Assembly (NCBI GenBank): GCA_947490345.1
Contig: CANLGL010000019.1
Span: 18,708-82,707, forward strand
DNA from: Deltaproteobacteria bacterium
GTDB lineage: Bacteria > Myxococcota_A > UBA796 > SXON01
Length of the DNA stretch: 64,000 bases
Direction of reading: 5' to 3'
Shown: positions 52,338 through 62,410 of the stretch, one piece after another
Position numbering within the stretch: the stretch's first letter is position 1
Layout: each line of letters starts with the position of its first letter
Notes under the pieces: generated by a model
The model's database searches: none
What the model was told of the DNA's origin: nothing
Seen by the model: only the letters and a program-made list of their open reading frames with translations
Program-made: the position numbers and the translations under genes

Positions 52338-54023
52338 ATGGCCGTACCCGACGACCCCCGCGCCACCATCCGGGCCTACCACGAGCGGACCTGCCACCAG
52401 CCCTCGGCCTGGGCGAGGGCGCTCGGCTATCTGGACTGGGACTCGCAGCCCAATCCGTTCCGGCGTTATCAGGGCGCCCCGCTGGTCGCCCTCGAGCTCG
52501 TCCCGGCTGGGGATCTTCCCGGCTATGAGCTTGCGTTTCGGGAGGGTGGGCTCTTGCCGGTGCCGGTGGATCGCCGGTCCGTCTCCCAACTCTTCATGGA
52601 CTCATTGGCGCTGTCTGCTTGGAAGGAGGCCGAGGGAAACCGCTGGTCGCTGCGGGTGAACCCTTCGAGCGGCAACCTGCATCCAACCGAGGGTTATCTG
52701 GTGTCTGGCGCAGTCCCGGGTCTGTCCGACGCGCCCGCGGTTTATCACTACGCCCCGCACGAGCACGCCCTCGAACGACTCGTAGACCTGCCGGAGTGGG
52801 GTCGACTTGCCGGCGATCTACCGCGCGGTGCGATGCTGGTCGGCCTCACGAGCATCCCCTGGCGGGAGAGTTGGAAGTACGGCGAGCGGGCACTCCGGTA
52901 CTGTCAGCACGACCTGGGTCACGCCGTTGCTGCGGTGGCCGTCGCGGCGGCGGGCCTTGGCTGGGCAACGCGGCTGCTGGATGGCCCGTCGAGCGCGTCA
53001 ATTGCCGCCCTCCTTGGGGTGGCGCGGCAGTCGGGACCGGAGGCCGAGGTGCCCGAGTGCCTCCTGGCGGTCTACCCGGCTGGAGGCGTCTTCCCGGCGG
53101 AGCAGCAGCGCCACGTGCGGCTCCCGCGGCCGTCCGGACCCTGGGCGGGCGTCCCGGCGGTCCTCTCGCCGGAGCACGTGGATTGGCCGGTGATCGGGGC
53201 TGCGGAGGCGGCCACGCGTCGCGATGTGCCCCCTCCAGCCGAGTGGTGGTGGAGCGAGCGTGCGGAGAACACGTCGCTGCGCTTCGACGTGAGCCCGCCC
53301 ATGCTCCGCCGCATCGTTCACGGCCGCCGGAGCGCCGTGGATCTTGACGGACGGACCGGCATGACCCGCGAAGACTTCTACCAGATCCTGCTGAAGTGCG
53401 TTCCCGGCGAGGGACAGGTGCCTTTTTCGACCCTGCCGTGGCGGCCGTGTGTGCACCTCGGACTGTTCGTTCACCGGGTGGGAGACTTGGAACCCGGCTT
53501 GTACCTGCTCGTGCGTGACGCGGAGGCCGTCACCGCGCTGCGGGCTTGGACGAAGCCGGGCTTCCTCTGGGCGCGCCCCGACGGATGCCCCGCGTCGCTC
53601 CAGCTGTTTCGATTGTCTGAAGGGGACTGTCGCGGTCTGGCTTCTCGCGTGAGTTGCGGCCAGGCCATCGCGGGAGACGGCGCCTTCGCGGTGGCGATGC
53701 TCGCCGAGTATGCCCAGCCCATCGCGCGCTGGGGCGCCTGGCACTGGCGACGGTTGCATTGGGAGGCGGGGGCGATCGGGCAGGTGCTGTACCTGGAGGC
53801 CGAGGCCACCGGCGTACGTGGCACCGGGATCGGGTGCTTCTTCGACGCCGACGCGGGCGCGGTCTTTGGATCGCCCGACGACCGCTTCCGGTCCATCTAC
53901 CACTTCACGGTCGGGGGTCCGGTCGACGATCTTCGGCTGCGGACGCTGGAGCCGTACGGCCACCTGACCACCGGCGCCACGACCTCGCTCCCCGCGCCCT
54001 CGGGCGTTATGGCGCCGGGATGA
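52338..54023 (+). CDS. Tandem SagB/ThcOx-family nitroreductase
   Basis: 561 aa from ATG 52338. Two copies of the FMN-dependent SagB/ThcOx fold are joined: the first at about 60-265 (LALSAWKEAEGNRWSLRVNPSSGNLHPTEGYL is the FMN-binding stretch), the second at about 320-550 (DFYQILLKCVPG... and GAIGQVLYLEAEATGVRG). Members oxidise azolines to azoles in RiPPs, but always with a YcaO cyclodehydratase, which is absent here. It may act alone as a quinone or nitro reductase. The stop overlaps the next start (ATGA). Confidence 0.87.
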   Translation: MAVPDDPRATIRAYHERTCHQPSAWARALGYLDWDSQPNPFRRYQGAPLVALELVPAGDLPGYELAFREGGLLPVPVDRRSVSQLFMDSLALSAWKEAEGNRWSLRVNPSSGNLHPTEGYLVSGAVPGLSDAPAVYHYAPHEHALERLVDLPEWGRLAGDLPRGAMLVGLTSIPWRESWKYGERALRYCQHDLGHAVAAVAVAAAGLGWATRLLDGPSSASIAALLGVARQSGPEAEVPECLLAVYPAGGVFPAEQQRHVRLPRPSGPWAGVPAVLSPEHVDWPVIGAAEAATRRDVPPPAEWWWSERAENTSLRFDVSPPMLRRIVHGRRSAVDLDGRTGMTREDFYQILLKCVPGEGQVPFSTLPWRPCVHLGLFVHRVGDLEPGLYLLVRDAEAVTALRAWTKPGFLWARPDGCPASLQLFRLSEGDCRGLASRVSCGQAIAGDGAFAVAMLAEYAQPIARWGAWHWRRLHWEAGAIGQVLYLEAEATGVRGTGIGCFFDADAGAVFGSPDDRFRSIYHFTVGGPVDDLRLRTLEPYGHLTTGATTSLPAPSGVMAPG

Positions 54024-55255
54024 TCCGCTGGGCCGCGCGCACTGATGTAGGCAAGAAGCGTGAGCACAACGAGGACAACCTGTTGTCGCTCCCCGACCAT
54101 GGGCTTTTCCTGGTCGCCGACGGGGTGGGCGGTCGGGCCGCGGGCGAGGTTGCCAGCGCCACCTGCGTCGAGACCTTCCAGGAGATGGCCGACGGATTGA
54201 AGGCGGCCATCGAGCGCTTTGCGGAGTCACGCACCGGTGAGCTGCGCAACGCCGTGCTCGCCGAGCTCGACCAGATGTGCCAGGCGTCCACCCGCCGCAT
54301 CTACGAGATGGCGGAGGCCGAGGACCGCAAGGGCATGACCACGACCATGGTCGCCATCGCCATCGGCGGCGGCTCGGCCTTCGTGGTCCACGTGGGCGAC
54401 TCTCGCGCGTACCTGTTCCGCGAGGGGGAGGTGCGGCAGCTCACCGAAGATCACTCGATGGTCAACGAGCTCGTCCGCAGCGGCAAGATGACGTGGCCCG
54501 AAGCGCGGGCCTCGCGGCATCGGCACGTCATCACCCGCGCTGTGGGCCTTTACCCGACCGTGCAGCCGTCGCTGGGCTCCTTCGACCTGCTGCCGGGCGA
54601 CCGGATCCTCCTGTGCAGTGATGGCCTGTCCGACGTCGTGGCGCCCGAGCGCATGGAGCAGATCGTCTCGGCGTGGGACCCCGAAGCCGCCAGCGACCAG
54701 CTCATTCAGGCGGCGCTCGATCGCGGCGGGCCCGACAACGTCACCGTGCAGTTGGTCGAGCCGCTGGGCAGCCCTCGCACCGACGAAGCCGTCGTCAGGG
54801 CGCGTACGCTCGAGCGCCTCTTCTTGTTCGAAGACATGCCCTACGCAGCGCGGCTGCAGGTCGCGCGGATCATGGTCGAACATTGGTTCGGCCCGGGCGA
54901 CGTCCTGGTGACCGAGGGTGACCCGGGCGACAGCATGTACGTGGTCACCGAGGGCGAGGTTTCGGTCACCGCGGGCGAGGTGCCGCTGGCTCGACTCACC
55001 CAGAACGAACATTTTGGCGAGCTGACGCTCACCGACCACCTGCCGCGTTCGGCCACCGTCAAGGCCGTAACCTTTGGCAGCGCCGTCAGCATTTCGGCTG
55101 ACGCGCTGCGGGAGTTTTGCATGATGGAGCCCGGCCTCGGCAACCAGCTCCTGTGGAAGCTCCTCAAGGTCCTGGGCCATCGCCTGCGTGCCACCAACGC
55201 CCGGCTCGTGGGCGAAGAGCTCACCGAGCTGGAGCCCCTCGACGTCGACGGGTGA
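54020..55255 (+). CDS. PP2C-type phosphatase with cyclic-nucleotide-binding domain
   Basis: 411 aa. PP2C motifs are complete: DVGKKREHNEDN with D19, VADGVGG (D34 metal ligand), VGDSRAYLFR, SDGLSDVV and GPDNVTV. From about residue 290 comes a cNMP-binding domain with phosphate cassette FGELTLTDHLPRSATVKA, including the conserved Glu and Arg. The domain should bind cAMP or cGMP and regulate dephosphorylation of Ser/Thr kinase targets, possibly including the kinase at 10050. Translation is coupled to the upstream SagB-type gene by the four-base overlap. Confidence 0.93.
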   Translation: MIRWAARTDVGKKREHNEDNLLSLPDHGLFLVADGVGGRAAGEVASATCVETFQEMADGLKAAIERFAESRTGELRNAVLAELDQMCQASTRRIYEMAEAEDRKGMTTTMVAIAIGGGSAFVVHVGDSRAYLFREGEVRQLTEDHSMVNELVRSGKMTWPEARASRHRHVITRAVGLYPTVQPSLGSFDLLPGDRILLCSDGLSDVVAPERMEQIVSAWDPEAASDQLIQAALDRGGPDNVTVQLVEPLGSPRTDEAVVRARTLERLFLFEDMPYAARLQVARIMVEHWFGPGDVLVTEGDPGDSMYVVTEGEVSVTAGEVPLARLTQNEHFGELTLTDHLPRSATVKAVTFGSAVSISADALREFCMMEPGLGNQLLWKLLKVLGHRLRATNARLVGEELTELEPLDVDG

Positions 55256-55323
55256 AAAGAGCGCGCAAACCCCGACGGTCGGGGCTACCGTCGTTGGCAG
55301 CGGGGTGCGACACTCCGCGCGCA

Positions 55324-56046
55324 ATGAAACAGAGCTGGAGCCTGCCCGCCCCCGAACTGGGACGTGACCTCGGTCTCGCGCGTTGGGGACACTACGGCAA
55401 GCCGGTGATCCTGTTCCCCACCGGCGGGGCTGATCACCTCGATGTGGAGCGCTTCCTCCTGGTGCGGGCGTTGCAGCCGCTGGTGGACGCGGGACGGATC
55501 AAGCTGTACTCGGTGGACAGCGTCTGTCGGCAGGGCTGGCTGGCGGACACCGAGCCGCGGGAGAAGGTGCGGCAACAGGCCGCCTACGCCGCCTGGTTGG
55601 AGGCGGTTTGTTTCGCGACCGTACGTGAGGACTGCGGCGGTACGGACCAGCCCTTCGCGGTGGCAGGGGCGTCGTTGGGCGCGTTCCAAGCGTGGTCGGC
55701 GGCGGCGCGGCATCCGGGCCAGATCGACCTGTGCGTGGGCATGTCGGGCACCTACAGCATGGACCGCAGGCTCGGCGGGTATTGGGACAAAGACTGGTAC
55801 CACCAGGACCCGCGGCAGTTCGTCGGCAACGCGCCGGAAGGGCCGGAGATGGAGCGCTTGCGTGGCAGCCAGTTCGTCTTCGGGCTCGGCGAGAACTACG
55901 AGAATGTGGCCTACACCGATGAGGCGGCGGCGGTGCTGGACCGCCGGCGGGTCCCGGTGACCGTGCTGCGCTGGCGCGCGCCCGCCGGGCACGACTGGCC
56001 CACCTGGCGGACAATGCTGCCGACGGTGCTGGAGCACTTCGTATGA
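55324..56046 (+). CDS. Alpha/beta-hydrolase, esterase family
   Basis: 240 aa. The nucleophile elbow GASLGA places Ser117. GHDWPTW near the C-terminus supplies the catalytic His, and an acid is expected between. The N-terminal MKQSWSLPAPELGRDLGLARWG and YGKPVILFPTGGADHLD are typical of the esterase-D-like/PHB-depolymerase-like branch with small acyl substrates. No signal peptide. It lies 68 bp after the PP2C gene in the same run. Substrate unknown. Confidence 0.8.
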   Translation: MKQSWSLPAPELGRDLGLARWGHYGKPVILFPTGGADHLDVERFLLVRALQPLVDAGRIKLYSVDSVCRQGWLADTEPREKVRQQAAYAAWLEAVCFATVREDCGGTDQPFAVAGASLGAFQAWSAAARHPGQIDLCVGMSGTYSMDRRLGGYWDKDWYHQDPRQFVGNAPEGPEMERLRGSQFVFGLGENYENVAYTDEAAAVLDRRRVPVTVLRWRAPAGHDWPTWRTMLPTVLEHFV

Positions 56047-56079
56047 CGCGGATGTGGGTTTGACGCCGGGCGCGCGGGT

Positions 56080-56823
56080 TTGACGTCAGGCTTGCGAGTT
56101 GAGCGCCTCGGCGCCGTCCTGCGGCTCACGCTGTGCCGCCCCGCGACTCACAACGCCCTTGGCGGTGCCATGGTGGCGACGCTTCGCGGCGTCGTGGCGG
56201 CGACGGACCCATCGGTCCACGTGCTGGTCCTGGCCGCCGAGGGGCCGACCTGGTGCTCCGGCGCCGACCTCGTCTCGCTCGCTGCCGATCCGGAGCACCG
56301 CAATCGCGTGATCCACGACTTCGCCGACCTGTTGGCAGACATGGTCGCGTCGCCGGTGCCCATCGTCGCCGAAGTCGAGGGTGCGGTGAGGGGAGGGGGC
56401 GTGGGCCTGTTGTGCGCGGCGGACCTCGTCGTCATGGGTTCCGGGGCCACCGTGAGCCTCCCCGAAGCGCGGCTGGGTCTGTGGCCGATGATGGTGGGCG
56501 CGCTCTTGCCGCGGGTGGTCTCGCCGCGGGTGGCGATGGACCTGGCGCTGACCGGGCGAACGCTCGGCGCCGCCGAGTGCCTGGCGCTCGGCCTGGCATC
56601 GCGAGTGAGCGAGCGTGCGGATAGCGCTGTCGAAGAGCTGCTACAGGCCTTGCAGAAGGGGGCTCCGGGCGCGATCCGGGCGGGCCGGGCCGCGTGGCGA
56701 GATGGGGGGGGTGGGGATTCGGACGCGCTTCGTGGGCAGCTCCACGCGCTGGCCGAGGCCCTGGACGAGCTGGCGGGCGCCCCGGAGGCGGCGGAGCGCG
56801 TCGCGGCGTTCTTGAGGCGTTAG
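56080..56823 (+). CDS. Enoyl-CoA hydratase/isomerase (crotonase) superfamily protein
   Basis: 247 aa from TTG 56080. The crotonase pattern is clear: RPATHNALGGAMVATLR, WCSGADLVSLA, EGAVRGGGVGLLCAADLVV (oxyanion hole) and SLPEARLGLWPMMVG. The Glu in SLPEA corresponds to one of the two catalytic glutamates, while the position of the other is Gly-rich, so hydratase activity itself is not assured. It probably acts on a CoA thioester. It is the last gene of the co-directional run beginning with the methyltransferase. Start choice is uncertain by a few codons. Confidence 0.85.
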   Translation: MTSGLRVERLGAVLRLTLCRPATHNALGGAMVATLRGVVAATDPSVHVLVLAAEGPTWCSGADLVSLAADPEHRNRVIHDFADLLADMVASPVPIVAEVEGAVRGGGVGLLCAADLVVMGSGATVSLPEARLGLWPMMVGALLPRVVSPRVAMDLALTGRTLGAAECLALGLASRVSERADSAVEELLQALQKGAPGAIRAGRAAWRDGGGGDSDALRGQLHALAEALDELAGAPEAAERVAAFLRR

Positions 56824-56935
56824 CGGAGAGCGGGAGGGCGTGAGCGCGCGGTGGAAGCGGGCGACGTGGTCTTGGCGCTCGGCGCGGCGCCGGTGTTCGT
56901 CGAGGGGGAGCGAGGCTCCCGGTCACCCGGACCCG

Positions 56936-57778
56936 CTACCCGCCGCCGGAGCGGATCGGCTTGTCGAAGCTCCACGTCGCGGCGGCCTGGAGGTTGGGCG
57001 CCGTCCCCACCCGGTCGGCGTCGATCAAGTAGAAGAGCGCGAGCACGTTGATCGTCGGCACTGCGGGTGTCGTACCCGGTTTGAACGACACGATCCCACC
57101 CGCCACCAGGCTCCGGTCCCCAGACCCGAGTGCCATCCGGTCCCGCACCGTCGCGCCGATCCGCAACAGCGGCTTCTGGCCGCCGGGCAGCACCTCGTAC
57201 AGCACGCCGCCCTGGTTCTCCACGAGCACGTCATCCCAGGCGACGACGAGGTCGCGAGTGGGCTCATACAGGTAGGGGCTCGCCAGCCCGAGCGGATTCT
57301 CGAGGTGTAGGGCGGTGAAGGTGCAGGCGTCGAAGACGACGATGGGCCCGAACTTGAGCTTGATGGTCGGGGTGGCCGCCACGAGGAGGCCGCTGGCGCT
57401 GAAACCCTCGGCCTCGCGCGCCTTGCGGGCGTCGGTGTCCTTGCCGGAGGGCGCGTCGAAGGGGAGCAGCCCACGGCCACCCCAGCTATAATAGCCGAGG
57501 TAGCTGGCCTGGACTTCGAGGTCGAACACGTCGATCGGCGAGATCGAGAGCCGGGGCCCCACCTCGGCGTTGATCGGGGAAAACGCCACCCGGAGCCCGG
57601 CGCCCGCGTAGGTGTCCTTGAACACCCGGCTGGCGGAGCGGTGCAGCGGCACCCGGTACTGGCCGCGTGTGTCCAAGAGCGCGCCCTCGGGGAACAGCCC
57701 GCCGCCCACGGACTGACGGAGCCACCAGGAAGGGGCGTCCATGGCAAGGGAGGAGGTGGCGAAGAGGGCGAGGATCAT
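56936..57778 (-). CDS. Exported, probably outer-membrane protein of unknown function
   Basis: 280 aa from ATG 57778, with a signal peptide MILALFATSSLAMDAP; an open frame upstream lacks a signal. The mature part is beta-rich (VSFKPGTTPAVPTINVLALFYLID) and ends IRSGGG. The pattern resembles outer-membrane barrels or periplasmic lipid-binding proteins of these genomes. No family recognised. It is divergent from the BKACE gene with a 169-bp region between, which should hold both promoters, though none is clear. Confidence 0.65.
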   Translation of the reverse strand: MILALFATSSLAMDAPSWWLRQSVGGGLFPEGALLDTRGQYRVPLHRSASRVFKDTYAGAGLRVAFSPINAEVGPRLSISPIDVFDLEVQASYLGYYSWGGRGLLPFDAPSGKDTDARKAREAEGFSASGLLVAATPTIKLKFGPIVVFDACTFTALHLENPLGLASPYLYEPTRDLVVAWDDVLVENQGGVLYEVLPGGQKPLLRIGATVRDRMALGSGDRSLVAGGIVSFKPGTTPAVPTINVLALFYLIDADRVGTAPNLQAAATWSFDKPIRSGGG

Positions 57779-57947
57779 GGTCGTTCCCGGGCTCACCAAG
57801 AGCCTAAGCTTGCCCGGGGGCAGGTCCACTTCGGGGTCTGATGGGAGTCTGATCCCCGCCCATCCGGGCCGCCCTGAGGGCTCTCGCGAAGGCGCAACGG
57901 CGCAAAGTTCTAGGACCGAGCGTGAACGGCGTTAGCGTGGACCCTGC

Positions 57948-58823
57948 ATGTTCCGCACCGAAACCGACCCCTCGCGGCCCGCGATGATCACCTGCGCGCT
58001 GAGCGGGGTCGTCGCTGATCGCGCCCAGTGCGCCGCCATTCCTTACACCCCCGAGGAGTACGCCGCCGAGGCCAAGCGGGCGTACGAGGCCGGCGCCGCC
58101 GCGGTGCACGTGCATGCGCGCTCCCCCGATGGGCGGCCGTCGTTCGAGATCGTGGACTACCAAGCCATCCGTGACGCGATCGTTGCCGCGTGCCCGGTGA
58201 TCGTGAACCTCTCCACTGGCGCGGTCGGCGTAAGTGTCGAGAAGCGCCTCGCCTACCTCGACGCGGTGAAACCGGCGGTCGCCGCGCTCAACATGGGCTC
58301 GATGAACTACGCGAAGTACTCGGAAAAGCGAAAGGACTTCGTGTTCGACTTCGTGTTCGAAAACCCCATCTCCGAGATCCGCGCGCTGCTCGCGGGGATG
58401 AACACCGCCGGTATTCGCCCCGAGTGTGAGTGTTTCGACCTGGGCCACGTGGGCACGCTGGCGCCGCTCCTCGACATGGGACTCCTGGCCCCACCGCTTC
58501 AGGTGTCGCTGATCCTCGGCGTGATCGGGGGGATTCCCGGCACGGTCGCCAACCTCGTGCACGCGGTCGCGCAACTTCCGCCGGGCGCGGACTGGGAGCT
58601 CGTGGCGCTTTCGCTGGACCAGTGGCGGCTCCTTGCCGCCGCCGCCGCGATGGGCGGAAACGTGCGGGTGGGCCTGGAGGACAACTTCTACCTGTCGGCG
58701 GGGCAGATGGCGCGCTCCAACGGCGACCTCGTCGAGAAGGCGGCGCGGATGCTGCGCGACATTGGGCGCCCCCTGGCGACGGTGGAGCAGTGTCGTGAGC
58801 GCCTATCACTTGTCCATCGCTGA
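57948..58823 (+). CDS. Beta-keto acid cleavage enzyme (BKACE family)
   Basis: 291 aa. The family signature is intact: TCALSGV near the start, the Zn ligands in HVHAR (H54, H56) and GLEDNFYL (the third ligand Glu). BKACEs condense a beta-keto acid with acetyl-CoA or cleave it, as in 3-keto-5-aminohexanoate breakdown, but many members have other substrates. No lysine-fermentation genes are nearby, so the substrate is open. It is convergent with bpt with a 15-bp gap. Confidence 0.9.
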   Translation: MFRTETDPSRPAMITCALSGVVADRAQCAAIPYTPEEYAAEAKRAYEAGAAAVHVHARSPDGRPSFEIVDYQAIRDAIVAACPVIVNLSTGAVGVSVEKRLAYLDAVKPAVAALNMGSMNYAKYSEKRKDFVFDFVFENPISEIRALLAGMNTAGIRPECECFDLGHVGTLAPLLDMGLLAPPLQVSLILGVIGGIPGTVANLVHAVAQLPPGADWELVALSLDQWRLLAAAAAMGGNVRVGLEDNFYLSAGQMARSNGDLVEKAARMLRDIGRPLATVEQCRERLSLVHR

Positions 58824-58838
58824 GAGGCCGACCGCCGC

Positions 58839-59672
58839 TCACTCCTCGTCCCGGCCCTCGCTGTCGTCGTCGAACGCCGGGTCGCTCAGCATCGGCGCCA
58901 TGGTTGCCATGGCCAGCCCGGGCGTGCGCACCGCACCGGCGTCGCGCGCGTAGCCGTAGGGGTCGTCGGTCGCGGGGTCGGCTGCCGGCGTCGCGAAAGG
59001 CGTCCACGCCCCGCGAATGAGTCGCTCGTGGGGGTAGTAGGTGGACTTGTAGCGCAGGGCCGCCGCGTCTGACGCCCAAAGTCCAAGGTAGTACCAGCGG
59101 ATGCCCAACGAAGCGCACACCTCGATCTCGCGGAGCACGCTGTACACGCCCATGCTGCGGCGCTGGTCGGCGGGGTCGTAGTAGTGGTAGGCGGAGTTCG
59201 CCGAGGTGACGCCCATGTCGAGAATGCTCACGGCGCAAAGTCGATCGCCCTCGTAGTACCGGACCTCGATGGTGGGCGCGCAGCTCTCGACCAGCCACTC
59301 CTGGTAGCCGACGGGGTCCTTGCGCGAGTACGACGTCAGCAGCCCGCGAGCGCGACGGTGCCGGTTCCACAGCGCCACCCGCCGGCGCGTGAGTGACGGC
59401 GTACCGATCTCAAGGCGCAGGTCGGCGTTGCGCGCCAGCACCCGTCGCTGGGAGCGCGAAGGTGAGAACGCGGCGACATCGACGCGCACGGGCTCGCAGG
59501 CCTGGCAGAACGGACACTCGGTGCGAAACACCGTTTGGCCCACGCGCTGATCGCCCTCTTCGAGGAGCTGGTCGAGTTGTGGGGGAGACAGCGGCTCGAG
59601 CGGCGCCCGCGCGGGACAGCGGGCGATTTGCCCGACCCGGTAAACACAGGCCTCGAAACGGTCCTGAACCAC
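58839..59672 (-). CDS. bpt: Aspartate/glutamate leucyltransferase
   Basis: 277 aa from GTG 59672, 35 bp after the stop of the upstream lipoprotein; the open frame reaches further only by running through that gene. It contains CPFCQACEPVRVDVAAF, the conserved SRSQRRV stretch, and KDPVGYQEWLVES...IDMG-type core (SILDMGVTSANSAYHYYDP) of the ATE/Bpt fold. It transfers leucine from tRNA to N-terminal Asp or Glu of proteins and so marks them for ClpAP/ClpS. The last 40 residues are low-complexity and may be dispensable. Confidence 0.9.
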   Translation of the reverse strand: MVQDRFEACVYRVGQIARCPARAPLEPLSPPQLDQLLEEGDQRVGQTVFRTECPFCQACEPVRVDVAAFSPSRSQRRVLARNADLRLEIGTPSLTRRRVALWNRHRRARGLLTSYSRKDPVGYQEWLVESCAPTIEVRYYEGDRLCAVSILDMGVTSANSAYHYYDPADQRRSMGVYSVLREIEVCASLGIRWYYLGLWASDAAALRYKSTYYPHERLIRGAWTPFATPAADPATDDPYGYARDAGAVRTPGLAMATMAPMLSDPAFDDDSEGRDEE

Positions 59673-59707
59673 CCGCGTTTCGGGTGGGGGAGCGTCGCGG
59701 CGTGCGT

Positions 59708-60502
<795 letters not shown>

Positions 60503-60601
60503 CAGAACTCCGACCCCGCGAGTCTATCCCAGCGGCCCGGCTTCGGCACCACCTGAGTGCCGGGGGTGCCGCTGGCGGCGCGCTGACATAGCTTCGCGGC
60601 G

Positions 60602-62338
60602 ATGCGCGTACTGGGACTGAGTTGTTTCTACCACGACGCTGCGGCCTGCCTCGTGGACGAGGGGCGCATCGTCGCCGCGGCGACCGAGGAGTCGTTTTCC
60701 CGCAAGAAGCACGACTCCGGTTTCCCGAAGCAGGCCATCGCGTATGCGCTCGCGGCCGGCGGCACCGATATCGGCGGCATCGACGCCATCATCTACTATG
60801 ACAAGCCGTTCCGGAAGTTCGACCGGACCCTCCGCACCCATCTGGACAACTTTCCCTTCGGCCTGGCCCCTTTCGTCCGCCGCATGCCCCAGATGATCGG
60901 GACCGAAATGCGCCTGCCCAAGCTGCTGCGCGACGAGGTCGACTACCGAGGGCCGGTGCTCTACTCCGAGCACCACCTCAGTCACGCGGCCAGCGCGTTT
61001 TACTGCTCGGGATGGGACGAAGCCTCGATCCTCACCGTCGATGGGGTGGGCGAGTGGACCACGTCGAGCTGGGGCGCCGGCCGCGGCACCGACATCTCGC
61101 TTTTGGGCGAGACCCGGTTTCCCCATTCGCTCGGTCTGCTCTACTCGGCCATCACCTTTTACCTCGGCTTCAAGGTCAACTCTGCGGAGTACAAGGTCAT
61201 GGGGCTGGCGCCGTACGGGCAGGCGAACTTCGTGGAGCACATCCGCAAGCTCATCGCCGTGGCCGAGGACGGCAGCTTCCGTCTGGACATGGACTACTTC
61301 GATTTCGAGCGCGGTCAGCGCATGTACAAGCCCAAGTTGGAGGCCTTGTTCGGCCAGCCGACCCGGCCATTGGAGGCAGTGGAGGTGACCCAGTTCCACA
61401 AGGACGTGGCCAGGTCGCTGCAGGTCGTGGTTGACGACGTCATGGTGAAGCTGGCCACCCACATCGTGGAGCGCACGGGGCTGCCGCGGCTCTGTCTGGC
61501 CGGTGGCGTCGCGCTCAATTGCGTGGCAAACGGAGAAATCTTACGACGTGCGCCGGTAGAGGACCTCTACATCCAGCCCAGCGCTGGGGACGCGGGCGGC
61601 GCGATGGGGGCGGCGCTCCAACTGTGGAATGGGCTGTTGAAGAAGCCTCGGCTCCCGCGCCTGGCCACCGCCTACCTGGGGCCGGAAGAGTCCGACGCTG
61701 AGGTCCGCGCCACCCTCGACAAGTACGGCGCCGCCTACGTCGAGCTCGGGCGGGAGGCGATTCTCGACCGCACCTGCGAGCTGCTCGAAGCCGGTAAGGT
61801 CGTCGGTTGGCACCACGGGCGCATGGAGTGGGGGCCGCGCGCGCTCGGCCATCGAACCATCCTTGGCGACCCTCGCAACGTCGACATGCGCGACACCATC
61901 AACCGCAAGATCAAGATGCGCGAGGGATTTCGGCCCTTTGCACCCTCAGTGCTAGAGGATCGCGTGAGCGAATGGTTCGAGATCGACCGGCCGTCGCCGT
62001 ACATGCTGCTGGTGGCACAGGTCAAGCCCGGAATGACCCCGCTGCCGTCGATCACGCACGTCGACAACAGCGCCCGAATCCAGACGATCTCCCGCGCCGA
62101 AGACGCGCTGTATTACGACCTCATCGAACGCTTCGGCCAGCGCACCGGCGTGCCGGTGGTCATCAACACCTCGATGAACGTGCGCGGCGAGCCGATGGTC
62201 AACACCGCTGACGACACCTACCGCTGTTTCATGCGCACCGGCATGGACGCGCTGGTGTGCGGCTCGTTCGTGTTGCTGAAGGAAGAGCAGCCGGCGCTGC
62301 AGTTGAGGTCGGCCGCGGATGAGTTCGGGCTGGACTAG
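60602..62338 (+). CDS. Carbamoyltransferase (NodU/CmcH/NovN family)
   Basis: 578 aa. The N-terminal FYHDAAACLVDEG, EEHH-type YSEHHLSHAASAF, LTVDGVGEWTT and the YrdC-like C-terminal domain (RMEWGPRALGHRTIL, NTSMNVRGEP) identify the family. These enzymes transfer carbamoyl from carbamoyl phosphate to hydroxyl groups of Nod factors, antibiotics or other metabolites via an adenylate. The acceptor cannot be inferred; the next gene encodes an organophosphate-type transporter 72 bp away in the same direction and may move a related metabolite. Confidence 0.92.
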   Translation: MRVLGLSCFYHDAAACLVDEGRIVAAATEESFSRKKHDSGFPKQAIAYALAAGGTDIGGIDAIIYYDKPFRKFDRTLRTHLDNFPFGLAPFVRRMPQMIGTEMRLPKLLRDEVDYRGPVLYSEHHLSHAASAFYCSGWDEASILTVDGVGEWTTSSWGAGRGTDISLLGETRFPHSLGLLYSAITFYLGFKVNSAEYKVMGLAPYGQANFVEHIRKLIAVAEDGSFRLDMDYFDFERGQRMYKPKLEALFGQPTRPLEAVEVTQFHKDVARSLQVVVDDVMVKLATHIVERTGLPRLCLAGGVALNCVANGEILRRAPVEDLYIQPSAGDAGGAMGAALQLWNGLLKKPRLPRLATAYLGPEESDAEVRATLDKYGAAYVELGREAILDRTCELLEAGKVVGWHHGRMEWGPRALGHRTILGDPRNVDMRDTINRKIKMREGFRPFAPSVLEDRVSEWFEIDRPSPYMLLVAQVKPGMTPLPSITHVDNSARIQTISRAEDALYYDLIERFGQRTGVPVVINTSMNVRGEPMVNTADDTYRCFMRTGMDALVCGSFVLLKEEQPALQLRSAADEFGLD

Positions 62339-62410
62339 GTGGGAAGTGGTGCGCGCCGAAACCGGGGCGTCACATGGCCGTGGTAGACAAGCCGCCTCCC
62401 GCGGTGGCCG

